Program-made: the position numbers and the translations under genes
Notes under the pieces: model-generated
What the model was told of the DNA's origin: nothing
The model's database searches: none
Seen by the model: only the letters and a program-made list of their open reading frames with translations
Shown: positions 21,901 through 34,029 of the stretch, piece by piece
How positions within the stretch are numbered: position 1 is the first letter of the stretch
Layout: every line of letters begins with the position of its first letter
DNA from: Salvator merianae
Taxonomy: Eukaryota; Chordata; Lepidosauria; Squamata; Teiidae
NCBI GenBank assembly: GCA_003586115.2
Contig: QVOM02000103.1
Coordinates: 4,239,996-4,303,995, forward strand
Length of the DNA: 64,000 nucleotides
Reading direction: 5' to 3'

Positions 21901-24900
21901 TAAATCAAACTGGGAACAAAAGGATCAGTCTGAATGCATTAACCCTATCCAGCATTCCAGATAAAGATGTCTCCAATATTTTCTGTAAATAAAGGCTGGT
22001 CTGGGTTGCGAAGTAGCTCTTATTCTTTAGTGCCTTGTTTTCCTCACAGAATTCATTCATAGCTATACGTGCCAACATAAATAGATTTTTTCCCTGACCA
22101 GCCATCCTTTGCAAATGCAGATTTCCTCAACTTCTGCTTTGCAGACAAACTACTTGTTTTGCAATCTTTTCCTTCCTTGCCAGAATGGAGGCTTATATCT
22201 CCAAAGTTCAGTATGTTTTTGGATCTTTGATATGGTCTGATGCAGAAATCTCAGGTTTTCTGATCATAATTCTGTACTTCCAGCCCTAATGCCAATAATA
22301 TGCCAATTGGACAGTATTCATATAATGTCCAGCACTGTCTATGCCTCAGCAGAAATGTGCCTTGGTTGGCACTTCACTTTCAAAGCAGGGGATTCTGGGA
22401 AGCACATGGCTACAATGTTCTATTTCTTTCTTCAGTGTTCTACTCCGCAATCATTTCGAGTTGTTTTCCTTATCTACCTTTCCTTCAGATCTTTTCATGC
22501 ATTTATTGTATGATGCAGTTGCATTTCAGGGATGGCTTATAGCTTTAAGAACAGCTGATCACAGGCGTAGGCCAGGTGATCGCTGGCAATGGGGGTATGT
22601 GCTTTTCCTTGGCACACCAATGCAAGAGCTGCCCAACAGGTAACTTGTGTTTCCATGGTCAGCAATCATCCAACTTTTGCTTGTGATCAATGGCTCATAA
22701 AGCTATATGCCACCACTGTTATATTTAGCATAGTAACAGTACAGTGGAAGAGTTACAGGATTAATTGCCATTAGATTGTGGCCTCTGTTAACAATTGTAA
22801 ACCACACCGTTACAAAGTGGAAGAAAGCCCAGGAGACCATGATTTAGAGAGATAAAGGGCTAACGGAAAATTGCCATTTACCCTGTCTCCTGTGTCTCCT
22901 GTGACTGGTGCTGTTGGATATAGTAAGTACTAGGTCCACAGTTACAAAGACTGCATTCGATTTCCTTGTCCAAAATGCTACCTGAGGATATAAGGATCAG
23001 ACCACCACTGCCCACCACCCATCTACCACATAGGACAGAAATTATTTTTGGAAAAGAAATATTTGAGATCAGTTTTGTATTTGGTATAAAATATAATCTC
23101 ACAACTAAATAAAAACTCATAATAAAATGTAAAATGATCATTGCAAGCTTTCAGTAAGCTGATTAATGCAGCGTCATAAGCCAGCAAGTCTTCCAAAGTT
23201 CAAACAATGTTTAAAGCATTTTCTTCTCCATTTTCTCAATAAACAATAAAAAAATTACAGAGTTAAAATTACTTTCACTTAGTGTAATAATCCTGGCCCA
23301 GCATGCTAAGAGTTTTTCCATTAGCAAATTCATAAGGTTACTCAGAAAGAATCTTCAGAAGTCCTTATACCATACTAGGTTTTCTCATATATAGTAATAC
23401 AGTAAGCTAATTTTTATTACATCGGTGTTAGAACATTAGGGGCTTTTAAAGCCACCTAACATGTACCCATAATGGCCTAGAGAAGACTGTGACTGGTGCC
23501 CCAAGAGATGGTATCTTTATAGGCTTAGTACAAACTGCATATGAATAATACATGATCATATCAAATGCTTATCAACACGTGTTACAGAGCAGGGTACTTT
23601 TGAATCAAAGTTAATATCTTAATAATTTAGTTAATAATTTGTAGAAATTATATACCTATGTGGTGATACTCTGATTTTTGCTTTGCCTTAATGGTCTGGT
23701 TGCCTATGGGAACATCTAGACATGGTCTATACTTCCAAATACTTGTTTTATAGATATTGTTTCCTAATATGATAAATTCATATGTTAGTGTTCGTTATAT
23801 GTAACCTTTGCCTGACCAAATAGTAATAAAATGGTATGAAACCTTTCATATTTCACATCATAAAACAGCTTCAATGAGTGGGAATGGTCAATGTTGCCCT
23901 TTTTTGTATTTTTATTCTTTTGGTAGCAAATAATGAAGCAACATCATATATTTCATCCTATTTTTAAAATAAAGAATTGTTCTTTTTTTATTCAGTTGGA
24001 TAGAATTGAATGTGATTAACCTGGAAGGATTGTACAAAGCTTTATTTAAGGAAATTACTCACGATCGCTAAAACACTCTGCTAAATTGGAAGCAATAATA
24101 TACTATGGTACATTGGCTAGTTCTTCATTTCTAAACTCAAATCAAAATAATTGTGTTAACTTTTCAAGCCTTAAAACACAGCTTGTGTCCATCCAAGGCT
24201 GTTTCTGCACTCTAGCCTCCATGGTCCATGTCTGTGACAATCTGTGCCAATGGACTGCATCTGGACTAGAGCAAAGCTGTCTGCATTGACTTTAGTTGGA
24301 CTACTCAAGTGTCTCTGTGATGACAAGGCTGTGACTCATGAAGGAGGTGGAGATACTAGTGGTGTCAAATATGGTATATATTTAATAATAAATAAGTAAA
24401 TGAAATATGTAATAAATAAATATAAAATAAATATATAGTTTTCAATTATTTTCTTTATTCTGTAATTAAATGTATCTATGAATTTATGTATTTATTTCTC
24501 TTTTGTATTAAAATAGACTAGTTTTTAAGGTCGATGGCAGCATGTGCAAATTTATTTCTCACTGACCCAATTGTTGATGGTTAATTGGAATATTGAAGGC
24601 CCAAGAATCTGAATGTTATGACTGCTGGGTGCTAGAATAAGGAGTTGTGAGAAAGGAGAATGGTTTGGAATGCTTATATGCTTGAATGCTGGTATTATTC
24701 TATTATCACAATAAAGTAAAGAACATGATGTTTTACTTCTGGACTTTTTCTGCATCTAGGGCTTAGGTGGTGAATTCTAACATTAAATGAATAACTTTTT
24801 TAAAGATATGCACAAGTAGTATAGAGAAAATGAATAAAAGATGGTATTATAGGAATTATTCTTTTACAATTCATGGTTGTATACATACTAGGAATATTTC

Positions 24901-25620
24901 CAGAAGTATACTAATTCTAGTCTTAGAAATGCTTGGCAAATGACTCAGCGTCACATGCTAATAAGCCATAATGATTTAGAGCATTTATAATTTTATCACT
25001 CTGAGGATCTCAGGGTGCCTGGCATATAATGAACTGTATTCATGTGAAACAGCAATAAGACTTCTTTTAATAAAATAATCAATCTTAATTTTGCTTGACA
25101 TGTGTTTTTCACTGTAAATCTTGGTTAAATTATGGCTGCTGAAATGATATTTTAATTGCCAAAATATGTGCATATTTGGTTTAAGCAAATGTAGTATAAC
25201 TAAGGAAACTTGATTAATCAGAATTACCATTCTAATACATCTCACACTGTGAAAACTAAGAGACCTCAAAGAGCCTTAAGTCTGCTTGAACCACCTGAAA
25301 TATATTGCATGTTTATTTATTTATTTATTAAATCTCATTCCAGTGGTGGACAAAGGAGGGACCACAGACTGTATTAAACTCATAATTCCTGACCTGAATT
25401 TTAATTAGCACATAAATTTTTGAATTACATGAGTGAAATAGTGTGATCAGGCAGGACTTGCATGGTTCAAATTGATGCAGTGGATTTGCCTGGTGTAATG
25501 ATACCTGTTGGGAGCCCAAACTGGAAGCTGCTGAACATCTTGTTCTTGTGCTCAGCCCAGTTGGAATTTGGCTACGTTGAAAGAAGAGATGCATTGCAAT
25601 GCTGAGAAAAGTGATGCTCG
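21901..25620. other. Intronic sequence, nothing recognised
   Basis: No coding evidence or named repeat. 24365-24500 is very AT-rich with repeated AATAAATA units. Open frames of 60-100 codons here lack family signatures. Confidence 0.4.
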
Positions 25621-25675
<55 letters not shown>

Positions 25676-25727
25676 TCCTTCCTTCCTTCCTTCCTTCCTT
25701 CCTTCCTTCCTTCCTTCCTTCCTTCCT
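25621..25727. repeat. Compound microsatellite (CTTT)14(CCTT)12
   Basis: Fourteen CTTT units (25621-25676) pass directly into twelve CCTT units (25677-25724) plus a partial unit. The tract is pure. It gives rise to minus-strand frames coding runs of GRKE and RKKE, which are artefacts of the repeat. Confidence 0.97.
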
Positions 25728-26079
25728 CCCGGTAATGGGTAAGTGGCTTGAGCAAGTAGTGGCACTGTAGCATTTAGCATTTCAAATGAGTGCCAATACT
25801 GAGGACATAAGTTAAGCTGACTTTAGGGTGACTCCCTTCTAAAACACAGAGGAAAACATTAGTAGAGAAGAACTGCAAAAAAGGAATGTAAAGAGTGGAT
25901 TAGAAAGTATGTGGCCTAGACAAGGAGATTTGGAGAGCTGTAATGTGTGCTACATATATTCCTTCAAGTGACCCTGTGATAAAAAAGCTCCTTGAATCTC
26001 TGATTAAATATAGTCCATCTGCAGCTTTTCATCATTTCTGCACTTAACCTTTCTTGATCTGGGTCAGAGTGTTGCATTC

Positions 26080-26450
26080 TAATCTGGATCAAGGAATTTA
26101 TCCTGTTTGTGGATGGATTGTTCCCTGGACCAGAATAAGGCTGTCTGCATTTGAACAGCTGTTCCAGCCCAGCCCGCCACACTGGCTCCAAGCTCACAAC
26201 AGCTTCAGTGCCAGCTCCAAAGATTCTACCAGACAGTAACAAAAGTTCTGGCACTCCAGGGGACTCATTTCAGTAGTGCAACAAGGCATCACTGAAATGG
26301 GTCCCTATGGTAAACCTGACCACAAAGGCAGGTGTCATCCACATGTCTCCTAGTTCAGTTTACCGCTTGTTAGAATGTCAGCAGACCACTTAAAGGAGTT
26401 CTACTAGTATACTGGACTAGGTGGCCTTTTTGGGCCACTTAGTCTGTTTT
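26080..26450. mobile_element. MITE, same family as 11240-11700 and 51541-52040
   Basis: Shared blocks include CTGGACCAGAATAAGGCTG (compare CCTGGAACAAGGCTGCCC at 51625), CACTGAAATGGGTCCCTATG with GTAAACCTGACCACAA (compare 11478-11510). The interior has no transposase. The ends are diverged and no duplication is recognised. Confidence 0.55.
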
Positions 26451-27949
26451 GTTTCATCCATTGTGGAAGTAGTATACCAAGGGGTTGGGGGGCTCTCTTA
26501 TACCACACCAGCAGTGCAGAAGGGAGGTCCTTAGTCCCCTTGCTATACCTGTAAGACTCAATAAAAAAATAAAAGGTGATGCAGTTCAATCATTTTGGAA
26601 TTCAGCAGAATTAAGTTGTGTGATAAAAATACAAAGCAACAAAATTCTAGAACTCATAGTTTTTGAAGAAGGAAGGTGCTGGAAGCCTAGGAATGACAAA
26701 TGAGGATATGCTATGAGTCTTGTATTTCTCGAGGAATCATCTTGTTGTTGCCTGGATAAAGCTGGTTAGTTTATTGAGACCTTTTTTCTTTCATTCTTTC
26801 TTTTTTTGAGGTTCAATGCTACAGATTGTCCTTGTCAAGGTTGATAAATGTTTGATTGTGATATCCTCCAGGCAAAAACCAGTAAAAAGGAAATGAGATA
26901 AAATATTAAATGGTGCCTTTCTTTCTGTACCAAAGAATAGTAATTTATAATGCAAACATAAAAGTGTAAACATCAATAGAAACAGCAACACCTACAATTC
27001 ATGTCTTAATGCCCAGTGAAGTTAAAAACAGATGTAAGATTACCAGTGGCATTGCCAGCCTAGAATGACCCAAATGGGCTCAGGAAAAGTTGGAGAAGTT
27101 CCCCTAGATTATTGGTCCCTGATATGCCACCCAGTCTTATAAACTTCTGCCATCAACTGTAGCAGCCATGAGAGTTAAGGACTGGTGGGACAGTTGAGTG
27201 AGAAATAATGGCTTTGCTGGCTGAACTAATGTGGAAGTTGGAATTTCTTCAGATTCTTAGCCAATCCACTTGTTATGTGTCCATATCCTGGCCCAGAGCT
27301 GCGCTGAAGTGTAACTTAAGAATTCATTTTTTAAAATAATAATGCAGATTTAATTAAGTTTAGTTGATTGATCAGCTAAAAGACGGTGACATTTAAATGA
27401 AAATATTTATTTTATTGATAACACTACTTTTAAGGGTTCTTCAAAATTCAAAATTCAGAATACTCATTAAAACAAAGGACCTTTCTGCACTGGGCTTTAT
27501 TCCTTATTCCATACTGGACCTTATCCTGGAATGGGGGGGGGGGGGAAATGCTGAAATTCTGAATAGGCCTGTTCTTATTTTCTTCTGAGAAATCTGCAAG
27601 AAAGTAGAACTTTTTCCTTCTCTAGTGAGTTGCACATACTATAATTTTAGAAAAGTCATTAAATCACAGACAAGTTACATACCTGTAAATACTTCCTGCT
27701 ATTACTGAACCAGTACCCTAATACAAATCTAATAATTGTATTGAAGCAACTATCTTTTTAGAGCTGAGATTACACTAATTTTTCCTTCACTCTTAACGTT
27801 CGATCTGCATTTGCAGTTTTAAACTGTTTTGAACTATGAATATTGTCCTGCAGTGCTCAGAACAAGGAAATAGACTACCTCTGGGTAGAGAAGTGTGTCT
27901 TCTGCAACCAACTAAATGTATGCAAGAATGGATACAATTTTGCAGCCTG
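26451..27949. other. Intronic sequence with a small palindromic MITE-like segment
   Basis: Mostly unrecognised. Around 27478-27545, CCTTTCTGCACTGGGCTTTA and TATCCTGGAATGG resemble the segment at 47355-47460 (CCATTCCACACTGGGCATTA), which suggests a shared short MITE. A G run lies at 27532-27545. Confidence 0.35.
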
Positions 27950-28450
27950 GATGCTATTATAGTTTCCGATTGTAGTGGCAGTGTCAAGGGCCTTTCTGGC
28001 AGGGTAGGTCTATATAGGAGGACACACATTTTAGATAATTGGGGTCCAAGTTGTTAGGGCTTTATAAGACACGATAATACTTTAAATTGGGCTTGGTACC
28101 TAATGAGTATAACTGACATGATATCCATGCAGTTGAAACGCTTGTCAGAAGCCTCACTACTACACCCTGCCCTAACTACAAGTTTCTGAGCAGTCTTCAG
28201 TGGTAGCCCTACATTAGAGTGCATTATAACAGTCTAGCTTGGAAGTTACCAGAGACTGATCAGTGTGGTCATATCCCGTCTGTCAAGAATGGTGAATCAG
28301 CCAGAGCTGGAAGTAAGAACCATCTGTGCTTCAAGGGACAAAGATGAATCCAGATTTCCCCCAGATTTTCTGTTTTTTACATCCCCAACTCGGAAATGTA
28401 TAGCTATTTTTTGCCACTTAGACAGCAGGCTTCCTAACAAGTCAGGAGAG
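27950..28450 (+). repeat. Unclassified dispersed repeat, copy 2 of 3
   Basis: TTAGGGCTTTATAAGACACG, TTTAAATTGGGCTTGGTACC and GGTAGCCCTACATTAGAGTG with GCATTATAACAGTCTAGCTT follow the same order as in the copy at 33040-33780 (GGTAGCCCTAGGTAGAGTGC, ATTGTAGTAGTCCAG). This ordered similarity shows a common dispersed family, probably LINE-related. Confidence 0.55.
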
Positions 28451-28739
28451 TAGTGTTAGAATGAAGAGCAGAAAGGTCAGAAGTAAGAATGGGAAAACAT
28501 ACAGCAAAACCTTTATTACTTTGTACTTCCTTGACCAGTGCTAACATTTTCACTTGGAATGCCCATGGTCAGAGTGAAAGTCATCATTTCTTTTCGGTTT
28601 TGGGTTAATGTGCTTAGCCTGAGCATGTAAAACCCATCCTGACAGCCTGTGAGGTAACTCTAGGAACCATAAAGCAAATCTCATCATCTGTTGAGAAACG
28701 TGAAGTGGCACATTTGCACAAAAAGATGGAGACATTTAG

Positions 28740-29090
28740 GGCCAATTCACACTTGTTGCTAGCAAGCGTCAACCATACTTGCTAGCCAAGTGCTTCTGCA
28801 CCTTGCAGAGGCCTGGTTGGCTGTGAATGGACTGCAGCTGCTCCCAATCATAACTAACTGTAGAGCACTAATTCGTGCTCCACAGCCTTACTGGGAGCAA
28901 CAGCCGGATGCTTCCTGGCTGTTGTCAAGGCAAGGATCAGGCACAGCAAACATATTTGCATCGCAAATGCCTCTAGCCTACTTCAGGTAAGATTGCTGGC
29001 CATGCAGTGCAGACAGTGTCCGCGCTGTGTGGCCAATTCCAACTTAGAATGGGATAATTATCCTAAGGTGGAAAGTGCAAAAACTCCCAT
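28740..29090. mobile_element. hAT-like MITE, same family as 322-620
   Basis: The left end GGGCCAATTCACACTTGTTG and right end AGGTGGAAAGTGCAAAAACTCCC are imperfect inverted repeats. Internal blocks AGAGCACTAATTCGTGCTCC and TTACTGGGAGCAACAGCC correspond to AGAACAAATTTGTGCTCCAC and TTACCAGGAGCTGATAGTC in the copy at 322-620. No transposase frame. Confidence 0.65.
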
Positions 29091-29506
29091 AGAGCAGTAA
29101 GTTATTTTATATGAAGACCTAAAGAGTATATATAGCTAGCTATATGCAAATTTCCCAATTCACTCTTCCCCATCACCCTTTGCACTACCAGATAGCATCA
29201 CATTATAAATTATCATAGGTTTCCAATACCTAAAAAGCAAGCAACACTTATCAAAATCACCACTTTCTGTAGAAAGCAGATGGGATCTGCTGAAATCATT
29301 CACTGTCCAGAAACCTGGCTTTGTGCAACACTAACCAAGATAGGCCCTTTAGTGTGTAAGTCCAAGTATAAATGGATTTTATCAGTTAGTCCAAAGATCA
29401 TATAATATACCTTCAAAGATACCTAAATCCAAGGAAATCCCCACAGCTCTCTTTCTGAGCTGGTGGTCTGGAGGGTGCCCAGTTGATATCCAGGGATTAG
29501 AGGCCT

Positions 29507-29805
29507 TTTCACACTTACCTTTATTCTAGAACAAGAGTCTGCTGTTTGCATGCTAGCACAAAATACAGCAGGCCCTGCCAATAACAGCCCTCCCAGAAAC
29601 TGTGAAGGCCAGAAATATTTGTTACCAGCCTTCATGTCTTTGTGCTGCCTCTGAGGCAGCAGTGGGGACTGTGCCAAGATGGGATGTTCAAATACAGGCA
29701 GTCCTTGGAGTGAGTTACTGCTAGCCCACTCCAGCATATTCTATGACACTGTTCTGCACCATATGGGCCAGAATAGCCCACATTAGTACAAAAAGGGCCT
29801 GAGTG
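29507..29805. mobile_element. Probable hAT-like MITE
   Basis: It starts GGCCTTTTCACACTTACCTT, the same terminus as 16988, and ends near CAAAAAGGGCC. The interior holds GTGCTGCCTCTGAGGCAGCA, a near-perfect palindrome at 29641-29660. The 176-codon minus-strand frame overlapping it (29632-30162) is the longest in the window but has no recognisable domain. The right end may instead lie near 30230 (GTGTGGAAATGTGAACAC). Confidence 0.45.
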
Positions 29806-30973
29806 GCTAGATGTCTTGTGTGACACATCTGCAGGAGCTTTTTCTGCTTCTTGGGTAAAGTGGAAGAGCCTCTGCAGGAACCTGATTGTGACCCAAGTGC
29901 TACCCCTAATTCTGGACTGACATAGGCTAATGGATATCTGGCCCAAGGTTGTAGGAGTTACACAGAGCAAGTACGGGCTAGCAGTTGCTGTTGCTGGAAC
30001 TCTTTGGAAAGTGCTTTGGGCAGGAAAACTTCCAGCTGACAGGAGCTGTTTAGAGTATGAGAGCCTAACTGGCTGGGGTACAGGAGTGATTGTGGCAGGG
30101 AGTTGGAGGCATGATTCAATCTCTAGGACTCTTATGCTAAAGGAGAAAGTGGCCAGCCACACAGTTCAGGACTCTTGCTGAATCCTTCATCTAAGCCAAA
30201 TCCAAAGTCAGTGTGGAAATGTGAACACAAGTTGCGGGTTTTCTAAGGTTATAATACTTGGTAGACTATTGATCTTAAAACATGCAAAGGAGCAGCCACC
30301 ATGAGGAGACAAAGAGAATTAGGAAGTCTTGGCTTTAGTGGAAAAGGATAGTGATGACAAACTGACCAGACTGATTCTAGTGATTGTGGACAGGGGACGG
30401 AAGAGGTTTTCAGCCAATTTATTGCCACTCTGAGGTAGTGGGCCAGGCATTTCACTGAATAACCATGGAATTTTAAACTGCACCACCATTGCCAAGTTAT
30501 TAAAGTGCGGAAACAGCCTATCTGAGACTCTGCTGTTGTTGTGAGGGCTCTTTATGCAGTGAGCTCCCCTCTCCAACCTAGAACTTCAACATTCCTTGAT
30601 TGACAATCTGTTATTGATACATTGTAACCATTGTCCAGCCAACACAAGTAGAAAGACTTGCTTTACCATCTTCTACAAGAAACAGCTGGGCAGCCAGAAA
30701 CATTGTAGTTTTGTAGCTTTTTTACTAGAATACTCATAGTGTTTTGTCCTCTAGCTTTCATTCCATTATTTTACAACTAATTCAACATTATTTTAATAAA
30801 ATGACAATTTATTAAACTTTGAGTGTTCAAGACTATCCTTCCCAATCTTTCAGATTTCCAATTACATTTCTGTAAAACCAAACCCTTGTTTTAAGATCTT
30901 TGCAACTAAGTAACCACCACGCTCATCATTGGCCTGAATTAATTCTTATAACCCCACCAAGAACAGGACATTT

Positions 30974-31060
30974 GCCTGTTTCATAGATTTCAAGAACCTA
31001 CAGTACACTGTACCTCCATCTGGAGATACAATGTGCTATAGGTTCTTCGATCTGTGAAAT
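30974..31060. repeat. Imperfect foldback (about 38 bp arms)
   Basis: CCTGTTTCATAGAT..AAGAACCTACAG on the left pairs with CTATAGGTTCTTCGATCTGTGAAATAGG on the right, around a short centre (CCTCCATCTGGAGA, itself palindromic). It has the size and shape of a small MITE. No flanking duplication is evident. Confidence 0.7.
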
Positions 31061-31340
31061 AGGTTGATTAAGTTTACTGATCCATAGCGAGTACATTACC
31101 CGCTACCAGGCACAAGTCAGCACCAGAGATAAAACTAAGTGTCATACTGATCCTTCAACATGCATAAAGTTCATTTGCCTTTTTGCCTCTATTGACGTTT
31201 GGTGGTCATCTGAGACATGTAACTCAGCTGATATTCTATAGTTTTTTGGTGCTTCATGAACACAAGGCAGATGATTTGCAAGCTGCATTGTATTGTTCTC
31301 TATCAATATGGGCTGGAAACTAGCAATAGAATGATACTTA

Positions 31341-31400
31341 TTGCGACCTGTCCTGACACCTTTGGGTATAGGGCAGGGTAGAAATATTAATTTAAAAATT
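31341..31400 (+). mobile_element. L2-clade LINE 3' end fragment
   Basis: CACCTTTGGGTATAGGGCAG with GGTAGAAATATTAA is the same terminus as that of the L2 at 39486-40398 (GACTTTCAGGTATAGGGCAG). Only the last tens of bases are recognisable. It lies about 360 bp upstream of a KCNIP4 exon. Confidence 0.6.
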
Positions 31401-31761
31401 AATTAATTTTTAATTATATGTATTTCAGATACTTTTTTTTATTATGTTCTAAAAGGTATCAGTCAGGCTAACTACAACAAGTTCATGTTGCTCAGCAATA
31501 TTCTAGAAGAACTTCAAAACGTTGAAGATATAAGCCCATCTTCTAATTGCATGGAATAGTGGAATATAATATTGCTGCTGATTTATCCATGTAGAAAATA
31601 GTGGATAATCATCTACAATTCCTGATTGTGGGGAAACTGTCCTTACCCTTTAGGTGTAAGAAAATTCTAAAAAGATATTTAAAATAGCTTGAAATTTTGG
31701 TCTCTTTTACAGCATGTACATGGACACTTTATTCATATGTGTTCTTTGCAACTTCCCTTAG

Positions 31762-31831
31762 GAATGTCCCAGTGGGATTGTTAATGAAGAGACCTTCAAA
31801 GAGATTTACTCTCAGTTCTTTCCCCAGGGAG
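31762..31831 (+). CDS. KCNIP4: KCNIP4 exon (70 bp), EF-hand 1 region
   Basis: After the acceptor ACTTCCCTTAG, the 70 bases read [20 protein letters not shown] followed by PQG, with a single G left over before the donor GTGAGT. This is the KChIP segment holding the degenerate first EF-hand, where the CPSG loop does not bind calcium, and its exiting helix. KChIPs are cytosolic neuronal-calcium-sensor proteins that bind the N-terminus of Kv4 (KCND) channels, promote their surface expression and shape A-type current inactivation. The 70-bp length and phase-1 end match the family exon. The preceding exon is not in the window. I recall Val instead of Ile in mammals at position 6, a conservative change. 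Confidence 0.97.
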
Positions 31832-33039
31832 GTGAGTACTCTACAGATAATTAGTTTTGTTTGCATGCACAACCAACTGCTGTAATTGCTTTGAAATCTG
31901 GCCTAAACAGGTTGTTCTAGTTAATTAAGCCTTTTACATTAATTTATGGGTGGACAAAAGTATTTGGGGGTTTTAATTAAAGATTAAGCATACCTACTAA
32001 TAGTAGCTATTTACAAAAGCACACAAATTTCTCTGTGTTTAGAATTCCAGCCTGCCCAAACTCTGGAGTAGTAACAAAGCAGTAATCAACTTTAGTACCC
32101 CCCCTCACATACACATTTGCCAAAGTTCTCAGAGAACAGCATCCCACACATTGGTACTGAAGAAGGCATAGCCAGAAAGATTTATCTTTTGCCCATTATG
32201 ACTGTTTGGTGGTTTGGACAAGAGAAAGTAAGGTTTTCAGTTGGTACCCTTTCCTACAATCCTAACCAAATTTGTGTTCTACAATGGAATAGTCTCCAGA
32301 TTCCTACAGCAACTGTCTTGCTGAAAAACAAGGCTCTTCTGAAGAAGAAAGATGCTAAGTATCTTGATGTCATACCAACCCATTTTTGGCCATGTTATTG
32401 ATTATTTACATGGAATGGCACACTTTAAACACAAATGAAAACAACTGGATATGCACACCAAATTTCATTCCTTGAACAAGTGAAGAAAAAATGTATAATA
32501 ATTCCAAGATTACCATCAATTAAGAAAAGGAAACTTATTAGAAGAAATATTTTTAAACTTTACTCATATTGTTTTTTGTTGCAGTGCAATTTTGTCTCTA
32601 TCCTATAACTAGTTTTAGAACATTTTTCTCCCTGGTTTATTGAAATCTATAATACCATCTCACTCCAAAATCTGCATTTGTGTGCCTGCTCTCATTTAAC
32701 ACCTTAATCCTTCCAGTTCCAAGCACTTAGATTGATTAAAAAAATACTTTTCCATGAAGTACGAAAATGACAATTGGGATGTTATACATTCATGAGAATT
32801 GACAACATTCAGATAATTTTCTATAAGATTTATACATGTTCAGCTTTTTCCCTTCCACAAAATAACACTATATTATCTATTTAGTTTATATATCATGGAT
32901 TTCAAGTGTCTAACAGTTTACAGATTAAACAATAACAGAACAAATAAATCAAAAACACAAAACTGAATTAATCATGTTCACCCTTTTAAACAGTTTTAAA
33001 TGGGTGAAGATATACACTTTTAGATGTTTTCTGAATTAC

Positions 33040-33780
33040 ATTGGTGATAGAGACACCTAGATCTCAGTTAAAAAGAATTCCAAAGAATGGGACCCATGAT
33101 CAAAAAAGCTCTCTCCTGGGTCTGGATCTAAACAATGAGCCAAGTGCACAGGACAGGTACTAGCGTGGCAGGAAAGATGGGTTTGGATGTATTCAGATGT
33201 TGAATTCTGTAAGACTTCATAGGTGAATACCAATATTTTTAATTGTGCCCAGAAACAAACCAGTTACCAGTGCACTGACTGAGGGCTAGGAAATTCTGTG
33301 TCATATTTCCTATGACTGGTTAACAAATGGGCCTTTGCATTTTGAACAAGTTGAGTCTTCCAAGTCACCTTCAAAGGTAGCCCTAGGTAGAGTGCATTGT
33401 AGTAGTCCAGGTGCAAGATAACAATGACTTCAGTCATTGCTGGTCAGAGTAACAGCAGCACTTTCATACAATATGCAGATGCAAGAAAGCTCTTATCACC
33501 ACCAACTCCACCTGCTGTTCTGAAAGGAGAATCAAAACCTTATCCATATAAGGAAGGATTTTCCCCTCCAAAACTGGATGTTTATTTGAGCCAGCTGAAA
33601 AACTCAGAAAAAGTAACTCTGTCTTGTAGGGAATCTGGGTGTGTTCTGACCAGGAAGACCCATCCCACCTCCAGTCACTGGACCTGCACATCAGCAACAA
33701 AAATGAGTTGGTTGGAAATGTACAACTGTCATCAGTTTACTGATGATAATCCATACTAATGAATAATCTTTCCCAGTGGC
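33040..33780 (+). repeat. Unclassified dispersed repeat, copy 3 of 3
   Basis: AAAAGAATTCCAAAGAATGG, AAGCTCTCTCCTGGGTCTG, CATAGGTGAATACCAATATT and GGTAGCCCTAGGTAGAGTGC follow the family order seen at 14290 and 27950. This is the longest copy and contains the 111-codon frame at 33424-33759, which belongs to the repeat. The family looks retroposed and LINE-related, but its name is not certain. Confidence 0.6.
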
Positions 33781-34029
33781 TTCATGTAGAAGTTAAGAAG
33801 AGCAAAAAGATCCATCATTCTAAAGTGTTCTGTATATACATATCCAAAGCAAACAGAAGAAGACAGAAGCTGACCCATTAATTATATCCCAAAGGGAAGT
33901 ATGGGCTGACTGGCAGTACAAACTGATTCCCTTGATATCTTTATATTCTTAACTAAAAACAGTCTCAACTTTAGCCCAGCTCAAGAACAAAATTTGGAAC
34001 AAATGAGGATGAATAGATACATATGGTTT

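Larger units (their letters stand above)
1..31761 (+). other. KCNIP4: KCNIP4 intron (3' part), upstream of the first visible exon
   Basis: The first visible KCNIP4 exon starts at 31762. KChIP genes have a constitutive exon of about 125 bp just before it, coding the segment that ends in GFKN, and I found no match to that segment upstream on the + strand. I therefore read the whole stretch as intron. This would mean an intron of more than 31 kb, which agrees with the very large introns known for KCNIP4. It is filled with the transposon remnants listed separately. A diverged exon missed by eye cannot be excluded. Confidence 0.7.

Noticed and set aside
25328..25780. 150-codon minus-strand frame rich in GRKE and RKKE
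   Set aside because: The frame runs through the CTTT/CCTT microsatellite; the repeated residues are translated simple sequence.
29632..30162. 176-codon minus-strand frame, the longest in the window
   Set aside because: No recognisable domain, no splice or start context, and its start region overlaps a MITE.
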